IMG/VR virus record: IMGVR_UViG_3300050121_000084 | Location: 1-28,544 of that record | Source of the DNA: a virus | Strand: one strand, 5' to 3' | DNA length: 28,544 nucleotides | Shown here: positions 22,582-28,544 of the stretch, one piece after another | How the letters are laid out: the number at the start of each line of letters is the position of its first letter | Position numbering within the stretch: position 1 is the first letter of the stretch | Notes under the pieces: generated by a model | The model's input: the letters and a program-made list of their open reading frames with translations, nothing else | Database searches by the model: none | What the model was told of the DNA's origin: nothing | Position numbers and translations under genes: made by a program

Positions 22582-25008
22582 CTAAGGACCCTTTTTGACA
22601 ACGACCGAACCCGATCCAGTTATCGTGATTTTACCCGTAGTGTTTATTGTGATAGTAAAAGAACCGGAAGAGGTATTGATGGTGTACAACGCTGATGCCA
22701 CAGCACTATTGTTGTAGCCGGACTTCACTGCCAGCGCCTTGACGGTCGTGGTCGTCACAATCGAGAACGGCGCAGCATAGAGCGTCGAAGAGGTCGTGGG
22801 ATTGGTGCCATTTGTAGTGTAGTAAATCGCCGCGCCGCTGGTGCTGCTGGCGAGGGCTACTGACTGAGCTACGGTGTACGTACCTGCCACGGGACTGAAC
22901 GTGGGAGTTGCGGCGGTTGGAGGCGTGGTGGTGATGGTGTACGCGGCGGAGCCAACTGTCGAGTTGGTGTATCCGGACTCGGTGGCGATCGCATAGAGCG
23001 TTTGCGTTGATGCCACGGTCACCGCGCCCGTCACCTGAGTCGCGCCGGTGCAGGAGGACGGGGTACAACCAGTGAACGTGCCGGTGGTGTTGTACCAGAT
23101 GGTTGCTCCGCTGGTTGCGCTGCTGATGGTCACCGATTGTGCGGAAGTGTAGGTTGCGGTGCCCGGGGAGAATGTCGGAGTCGAGGCTGTTGGTGTTCCT
23201 CCTGCGTAGCAGGACGCCGCATTGAATGTATAAGGTGACCCGGCGCCTCCATCAGTTCCGCCCATTGCTGCGAAGCAGGCTTGTGCTGGATTACTGGCGG
23301 TTAATGCTGCGTGGCCGCCCGGCCCGCTGCCGCCCGTCACATCAGGACCAATGGCAGGGTACGGAAGCGATCCCCACCAGGAAGGTTTAGCCGTTAAATA
23401 GAAGGATGGGGGCAGTGTGTGAGTGACGCCTGTGGCCCAGGTAATCGCTCCGGTAATGTTGCTGTAGTTTCCATGGAGTAGGTCAGTAGCAGAAGTCCCG
23501 GCCAGGTGACAAGGTGGGGTTCCTCCGCTACAGCCTGTTCCGGTTCCGTCATCGTTCGCCTCGCCATAGCCAAAGGACCAGTTGTAGACATCAGCATCGT
23601 AACTGCGCGCTGCGGGATATTCTACCGAGTCCACTTTAGTCATCGATGCGGTGCCGTAGGCCAGCATAGACTCAGCCTGTGTGCTGCCAACCACATTGCC
23701 CACAAAGTTGTCTAACGTAGAAAGATAGGAAACATCCATAGCTCGCGCAGCTTGGAAGGCGTAGGTTCCAGTACAACTCACCGTACCTCGGCCAGTATAG
23801 GGTGTGCAAACCTGATTTGTTCCAACCACCCAGTTGCGCAAAACTGTAATCTGGCTAGAGGTTCCCCAGACGGAATCCGGCTCAATCGTCGTAACGACAT
23901 TGCCCTCCAGCAGATTGAACTGTGGATGGGCTCCGTGGGAATCGATTCCGCCAATAACAAAGTTATTCGAATTCTGATCGAGTTCACCCTCTGTGTAGTT
24001 GTAGGAGGCCACGTTTCCAGCAGCGCCCCACTCGAACATAATTGATACGTGGCAACGCTCCAGAATGTTGTTCTCCACCAGCGTGGCGCTGGTTTTCGAG
24101 GCAATCCGAATAGATTGGTCATTAGATCCAGAAGTGTGTATGAAAGCATTGGAGAAGTAGCTATCACGAATTTCGTCGCGGTAGCCCCAGTACACGCTCA
24201 CCTGATCTCCATCGGTGTAGTTCGACTCTACGCCTTTGACCCAACAATAGGCGCATGTAGTCAGTCCGTAGTTTGCCGCATAACCGGTGTTGTTGGCGTG
24301 TACCTGAAGGTTTTCGACTCCGGCATAACTGGCCGACATAGTGAATGGAACGGCGATAGGCGTGTTGGTGTAGGCACTGTAGAGTCCTGGAGAGATGGTA
24401 ACGGTGGTTCCACTGACTCCGGTCACCTGGACGATCTGCCCACGTGCTAGGTGACTGTCGCCTGTCCATCCATCGCACCAAGTACATAGACCCTCACTGC
24501 CAGTGGATGAAACAAAACTGGAGTTGTTGGTTTCAGCAATGGCCAGATAGCTGTTAGTTGTGACACCGGATGCGCTGGCGAGCACAATGCTGGTGGACCC
24601 GGCTGTTGCGCCGCTCGTGATGTTGGTCGGATTGTAGGAAACCGCCCCTGAGCCAAGGGCGACCACATAGCCGCCCCCAGTTCCAGTTGCGTTCAGAATC
24701 GTTTGATTCGCTCCCGCACCGCGCAAGGTCACATTCGAGGGAACATTGATCGTTCCCGCAATTGTGTAGGTGCCTGCTGCCAAGGAAACTGTCTGCCCGC
24801 TCGCGCAAGAGGCCAGCGCGGAGTTGATCGCCGAAACAGTTGCGGTAGATGTGAGACTCGAGCAATTTGTGGTGCGGGCGGGAATGCCGCCCACGCCCGA
24901 GTTCGACCAGTTGATTGCCTGGCCGGAATTGAGAATCGGTGACCACAACTGAGCGTAGCCCACGCACGGAAGAATCACGAACAATAACGCTATCAAAATC
25001 CGTTTCAT
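22582..25008 (-). CDS. Beta-helix (pectate-lyase-like) protein with signal peptide and two chitobiase-C repeats
   Basis: This 808-residue protein starts at ATG 25008 (AAGGTG upstream; an in-frame GTG nine bases earlier is possible). Residues 1-20 form a clear signal peptide (MKRILIALLFVILPCVGYAQ). An N-terminal pectate-lyase-3-type segment (ALASCASGQTVSLAAGTYTI, NVTLRGAGANQTIL) leads into a parallel beta-helix to about residue 560. Two CHB_HEX_C-type repeats follow, each running from 'TPTFSP..GTYT.AQSV' to 'SGY.NS.V.SALYTI'. Such folds degrade or bind polysaccharide. In the late tail block it may be a tailspike depolymerase. The secretion signal and repeats resemble host exported proteins, so acquisition from a bacterium is possible. 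Confidence 0.82.
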   Translation of the reverse strand: MKRILIALLFVILPCVGYAQLWSPILNSGQAINWSNSGVGGIPARTTNCSSLTSTATVSAINSALASCASGQTVSLAAGTYTIAGTINVPSNVTLRGAGANQTILNATGTGGGYVVALGSGAVSYNPTNITSGATAGSTSIVLASASGVTTNSYLAIAETNNSSFVSSTGSEGLCTWCDGWTGDSHLARGQIVQVTGVSGTTVTISPGLYSAYTNTPIAVPFTMSASYAGVENLQVHANNTGYAANYGLTTCAYCWVKGVESNYTDGDQVSVYWGYRDEIRDSYFSNAFIHTSGSNDQSIRIASKTSATLVENNILERCHVSIMFEWGAAGNVASYNYTEGELDQNSNNFVIGGIDSHGAHPQFNLLEGNVVTTIEPDSVWGTSSQITVLRNWVVGTNQVCTPYTGRGTVSCTGTYAFQAARAMDVSYLSTLDNFVGNVVGSTQAESMLAYGTASMTKVDSVEYPAARSYDADVYNWSFGYGEANDDGTGTGCSGGTPPCHLAGTSATDLLHGNYSNITGAITWATGVTHTLPPSFYLTAKPSWWGSLPYPAIGPDVTGGSGPGGHAALTASNPAQACFAAMGGTDGGAGSPYTFNAASCYAGGTPTASTPTFSPGTATYTSAQSVTISSATSGATIWYNTTGTFTGCTPSSCTGATQVTGAVTVASTQTLYAIATESGYTNSTVGSAAYTITTTPPTAATPTFSPVAGTYTVAQSVALASSTSGAAIYYTTNGTNPTTSSTLYAAPFSIVTTTTVKALAVKSGYNNSAVASALYTINTSSGSFTITINTTGKITITGSGSVVVKKGP

Positions 25009-25087
25009 ACTTTTCACCTTGCGTCACTCCGTGCATGTGGCACCGTTCTCTTATGTACAGGCACCGCAGTGCCATCAGCTTGAGTGC

Positions 25088-25162
25088 CTACGGGATCACG
25101 ATATTGCCGAAGTCGTAGCTCCCATCCGAGTTGCTCTGCATAGTTGTGATTCTGTCTGCCAT
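25088..25162 (-). CDS. 24-residue peptide between tailspike genes
   Basis: ATG 25162 lies seven bases after the tailspike stop, and an AGGAG Shine-Dalgarno is formed by the stop region itself (minus strand TAGGAG). The product is MADRITTMQSNSDGSYDFGN then IVIP. Good ribosome-binding signal and spacing support translation, but no similarity is recognised. The remaining 70 bases before the next gene (25018-25087) contain only a weak 5-bp hairpin (25060-25073). Confidence 0.5.
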   Translation of the reverse strand: MADRITTMQSNSDGSYDFGNIVIP

Positions 25163-25169
25163 GGCTCTC

Positions 25170-28100
25170 CTACTGCTGTTTCGCGCTTAAATAGATCAGC
25201 CTTATCCCCGAGCCTTGTGCACCACCCAACAGGCCCGCGTTAGTGAACGTCGTCAACCCCGTACAGGTCGCCACTTGTCCGGCCGTTGGGATGCTGGTGT
25301 AGCCATAGCCGGTATTAGTCCAAGTGACGCTCCCGGTAGGTATATTGCCGCTGACAGTGATGGTTCCGGCCCCACCCGTACCCGCTCCGTTGAACCCATT
25401 GACTATCTGCGTCCCATTCGTGCAGGACGTACCGCCGCTGCTATAGGTGAGAGCCAGCGTGCCGCCAAGACCTGTTGAGGAGAAGTACACGCCCTTGGCG
25501 CTGCTTGTCCCAAGAGCCAGAGTGTTCGTGCTGTTGGTTGAGGTGTAAAGGATGGCGGAGAGAATCTGTCCTCCGCCCTGTGTTGCCCCGGTGCCTACGT
25601 TAATCACATCCATTGAAGAGTAAAGCACTCCAGAACGGGGGCTTGAAATCGTCCACATTTCATCACCTTGCAAACCTACAGCACTCGCCAACAGGTTGAT
25701 GGCGCTGCCCTGGTAGGCCACAACATTCCCATTCCATGTGAGGTAGGGCATCCTGAGAGTGGGCGCTGTTGTGGGCGTAAAGTAGGCGTACTTCGCCAGG
25801 ACGTTGTACTGCGCCCCGGCAGTGAGCCCAGGTATGGACAAACTGCTGTTGAAATACCAAGGCGAGGCCGCGATAGCGTCTACAGAATTATTACAGACCA
25901 TCGCCACTGAACCGCCGCTGCCATAGATCGTACCTGTGGCTGTTGCGGAGGTTGCCGTGAATGCGGTGTCGGATGTGACGGCGGTTATCACATAATCTGC
26001 CACATTAAAGTTCCCTGTCCCTCCAGTTGTGCCATATACCTGAATCGTCTGCCCGAAAAGATAGCCGTATGCCTTTACCCCGGTTGCCACTGTGAAGGTG
26101 AATGTCGGTCCTGCACTGTAGGTAATGTTTGAGATCGCCAGCGGCACGATGTTTAGGTCACTGCCGTGAGCGCATACAATGTCGCTGGCCGGGCTAACGG
26201 AAATGTTCTGCACTACGGTTGGCAGATTCGTCCATGCTCCCGTTCCGCCGTCAACATAGTTACTCGCTCCCGGAGTCCCTGTCCCCATTGTTGTGAGTGG
26301 GATCGTGTAAGGGCCAATAAATCTTGCAGGATCGGTCCCATTCTGTTGAGTAACTATGCTCGCGGCGGTCTTCACGTACTTGGTGTCGTTAGGAGATACC
26401 TGTGCCCAGGTGGCATAAAAAGCAGCGGTAGTGGAGTAAATGGAGCCGCCCGCTAACTCGATAACTGCGGAGGCTTCCGGGGCCGAATTCTTCGTCCAAC
26501 CGTAGTTGTTCATCCTAGTTGCAGTGATACACCCAACCTGAAAAGCGCCCGTGCTGTTGCTGAGTTCGTAAACCGTTGAGCTAGGGCAGATAGCTGGTTT
26601 AAGCCAGACAGATGCAACGCCGGTTGCGCTGTTAGGGAGCGTAGTCGCCGCCTGTGCAAACTTTGCAAGATATCCGCTTGAGTTTGCGCCTAGTGTGAGC
26701 GTGCAGATGGACGCCGCTCCTGCGCTCCCATCCGGTAGCGTCACAGATGTTGGTGAGGCGCAGGACGCTGAGCTACCAGACCCAGTTACGGTTGTCGCCC
26801 ACACGGACTGCGAGAAGTCCTCAGAGTATTTAAGATAGTTGGCATACTCCTGTCCGCCACCGGCTTGCGAAAGCGGGGTTTGGTCGGAGTAACTTCCAGT
26901 ACCGCCCCATAAAGTACCGTTGCTTTGAAGAGAATTCCTTCCACCAAACGCTGTCTGCGGGCCATCTAAGCGAACCAAGAAAGCGTTGTTGAGGATCGCA
27001 GCGGTTGGAACACCGCTCACGACTTGCGGAATCCAACGGTTAGGCCCAAGTGTCACGTTGTACACGCCAGCGTCCATTTGAATGCACGGCAGAGCAAATC
27101 CCCCGCCTGTTGCTCCGGACTCGTCCACACAACCAATGTTATTGGCCAATGTCACATCGTTTAGCGGGTTAGATATGTCAGTTGCATCTAGCCATATAGA
27201 AGCAGGACCGAGCGGAGTTACTTCATGATTAAGGCCGACTTCGTTGGCGGTAACGGTCATTCTACTTCCACCACGTAAGTGGATAGGCGTCCCTACCGCA
27301 ATTACGTTATTATGATCAATCTTCTGCGCGACCGCCCCACTGATGGAGTCGATGTTTATTCCGTCTCCAAAACTATTGGAGATGAAGTTATCTTTGACCG
27401 TGCTTGTGTCGGCGTTTTTGTACAGATACACGCCGCTGTCAATCTGGCTGTTGCTGATGATGATCCCAGGGGTGCAGCCGTTTGCATTGACCGGATGGCT
27501 ATTATCCTGATAAATAGAGTACCCCACTCTAACCGGCCAAAGGGTTAAGTTATCGAAAATGATATTGCTGATCTGGCCACCACTAGAGCAGTCAAGATTG
27601 ATTAGACTACCCCCCACATCCGATTGAGTGTTTGGCGCTGAGACTGGCATAATGGTTCCGTTTTCCCATTTCACCCCTTTCCAGTTTGCGCCGCTTGCTG
27701 GCTGGAAGTGGATTGCCGCCATACCAGCCGAAGCTGTTCCTGTATCCGCTCCCCCCGCGAAACTGTACGGAGCAAACTGCGCTTCGATTTCAAATTGTGA
27801 ACCGCTCAGCCCCGCGCTCAAAACAGTAAAAGACGTGTTATTTAAGAGCAGACAGTTGCTTGCGAAGGTGCTGCCAAACTGCCCCGTCCATCCGGCAACG
27901 AAGCTGTTGGTTCCGGTGACGGTTATAACCCCGCTCGAAATAGCAGAGCAGTTCGTCACTGTAGCTGAGAGCGGCGCTGGAAGCTGAAAGTTAAGTTCAC
28001 CATGCCCTCCGAGGGATACTGGCGTGGTGATAAGCAACGCCTCTGTTGATGTGCTGGACGGAGGAAGGATATTGCAAACGGTGCCTTCTGGGATTCGCAG

Positions 28101-28544
28101 AGTCCCAACTCCGCCGGGCGCATTGACTGCGATGTAGTTGATCGCCGCTTGTACAGCCGTATAGTCCATGCTGTCGTTTCCGTTGGTGCAGGAAACCGAC
28201 TGAATGAATGGTGCTACCGCAGTGCTAGCCGCGACGGTGCCAGTAGAACCGTCGAGGGTGATTGAGTGAGTACCGGCACCGACCACGAGGTCGCCTGAGA
28301 AGTTTCCGTTCGTGCCGTTGACTACGTTTGGAGTTGTGCCGCCCAGAACAGGAGGAGTCGCGAAATTCCCCGAAGAGTTTGCCAAAACGAACGCATCCGT
28401 AGCTACTTTGGTAGTGCTGTCCCCGGTGGTTTGGGTTGTAGCGGTGATTCCATTTGGAAGAGAACTAGTTGGTTGGACTGTAGTTCCATTTGCGGCATAA
28501 TACGGGACTTGTCCCGCAGTACCAGAGCCAACAGTCCCCGAACC
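25170..28544 (-). CDS. Beta-helix tailspike/tail fibre (5' end outside window)
   Basis: The frame stays open to the right edge, so the start is missing; about 1,124 residues are visible. A TTG at 28385 is inside the frame and is not the real start. The first part has the phage-fibre motifs GQVPYYAANG and TTGDSTTKVATDAFV. Next is YTAVQAAINYIAVNAPGGVGTLRIPEGTV, a pectate-lyase-3-type entrance, and a parallel beta-helix (IIISNSQIDSG, VKDNFISNSFGDGINI). A jelly-roll domain opens with NYLKYSEDFSQSVWATT and closes near WAQVSPNDTKYVKT, typical of carbohydrate-binding fibre domains. The rest is Gly/Thr-rich repeats. It likely adheres to or degrades host polysaccharide. Confidence 0.85.
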   Translation of the reverse strand, partial: GSGTVGSGTAGQVPYYAANGTTVQPTSSLPNGITATTQTTGDSTTKVATDAFVLANSSGNFATPPVLGGTTPNVVNGTNGNFSGDLVVGAGTHSITLDGSTGTVAASTAVAPFIQSVSCTNGNDSMDYTAVQAAINYIAVNAPGGVGTLRIPEGTVCNILPPSSTSTEALLITTPVSLGGHGELNFQLPAPLSATVTNCSAISSGVITVTGTNSFVAGWTGQFGSTFASNCLLLNNTSFTVLSAGLSGSQFEIEAQFAPYSFAGGADTGTASAGMAAIHFQPASGANWKGVKWENGTIMPVSAPNTQSDVGGSLINLDCSSGGQISNIIFDNLTLWPVRVGYSIYQDNSHPVNANGCTPGIIISNSQIDSGVYLYKNADTSTVKDNFISNSFGDGINIDSISGAVAQKIDHNNVIAVGTPIHLRGGSRMTVTANEVGLNHEVTPLGPASIWLDATDISNPLNDVTLANNIGCVDESGATGGGFALPCIQMDAGVYNVTLGPNRWIPQVVSGVPTAAILNNAFLVRLDGPQTAFGGRNSLQSNGTLWGGTGSYSDQTPLSQAGGGQEYANYLKYSEDFSQSVWATTVTGSGSSASCASPTSVTLPDGSAGAASICTLTLGANSSGYLAKFAQAATTLPNSATGVASVWLKPAICPSSTVYELSNSTGAFQVGCITATRMNNYGWTKNSAPEASAVIELAGGSIYSTTAAFYATWAQVSPNDTKYVKTAASIVTQQNGTDPARFIGPYTIPLTTMGTGTPGASNYVDGGTGAWTNLPTVVQNISVSPASDIVCAHGSDLNIVPLAISNITYSAGPTFTFTVATGVKAYGYLFGQTIQVYGTTGGTGNFNVADYVITAVTSDTAFTATSATATGTIYGSGGSVAMVCNNSVDAIAASPWYFNSSLSIPGLTAGAQYNVLAKYAYFTPTTAPTLRMPYLTWNGNVVAYQGSAINLLASAVGLQGDEMWTISSPRSGVLYSSMDVINVGTGATQGGGQILSAILYTSTNSTNTLALGTSSAKGVYFSSTGLGGTLALTYSSGGTSCTNGTQIVNGFNGAGTGGAGTITVSGNIPTGSVTWTNTGYGYTSIPTAGQVATCTGLTTFTNAGLLGGAQGSGIRLIYLSAKQQ

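Noticed and set aside
28383-28385. TTG 28385 as the tailspike start
   Set aside because: The frame continues upstream to the edge with fibre-like sequence (GQVPYYAANG), so the gene begins outside the window.
1-28544. tRNA genes, CRISPR arrays, insertion sequences, integrase or att sites
   Set aside because: I saw no cloverleaf with a T-arm consensus, no spaced repeats, no transposase or recombinase motifs. Whether the element is integrated cannot be judged here.

Overview
The window looks like part of a tailed-phage (or prophage) genome. The DNA is moderately GC-rich. Dense, overlapping early genes run on the plus strand (about 1-14,089), and a late tail/lysis block runs on the minus strand (28,544 down to 17,275). 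A very large Strawberry-notch-type helicase gene, also on the minus strand, lies between them (17,179-14,108). A tail protein I (gpI) homologue suggests a contractile tail. Several secreted-style beta-rich proteins with chitobiase-type repeats recall soil Acidobacteriota and their phages. That host guess is inference only.

Early region. The end of a protein with seven 11-residue repeats is followed by a recombination group: a phage protein of a family I suspect to be a single-strand-annealing protein, a cold-shock protein, a Cas4/AddB-like Fe-S nuclease, and an SbcC/Rad50-like ATPase. An ASCH-type protein, an HNH nuclease, an acidic-tailed protein with an SSB-like DDIPF motif and a Cys-rich protein follow. 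After a structured leader (7,775-7,956) comes a replication/modification operon: a DUF551 protein, two overlapping replication-associated proteins, a DPPY DNA methyltransferase, a DnaB-like helicase, two small proteins, an HNH-like protein, a SNF2-like helicase and an SPPF DNA methyltransferase. Start and stop codons overlap at nearly every junction, so translational coupling is likely.

Boundary. A hairpin at 14,096-14,128 separates the converging early operon and SNO helicase gene. A rho-independent terminator with a UUCG tetraloop (17,195-17,222) ends the late operon just before the SNO gene, which therefore needs its own promoter. A TATAAT box and an AT-rich dyad lie at that spot.

Late region, in transcription order (right to left): a beta-helix tailspike cut by the window edge, a 24-residue peptide, a signal-peptide-bearing beta-helix protein with two chitobiase-C repeats, tail protein I, a small zinc-ribbon protein, a signal-peptide-bearing tail-fibre-like protein, a coiled-coil/TM protein, a lytic transglycosylase-like endolysin, a 46-residue CxxCxGxG zinc protein, a two-TM holin-like protein, an unknown protein and a membrane-anchored protein.

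The features most worth follow-up are: (1) strong enrichment of the hexamer CAGGAC/GTCCTG on both strands; (2) a leader hairpin at 7,905-7,933 whose whole loop is complementary to the Shine-Dalgarno of the next gene; (3) two methyltransferases grouped with a SNF2 and an SNO helicase; (4) Sec signal peptides on two late tail-type proteins.
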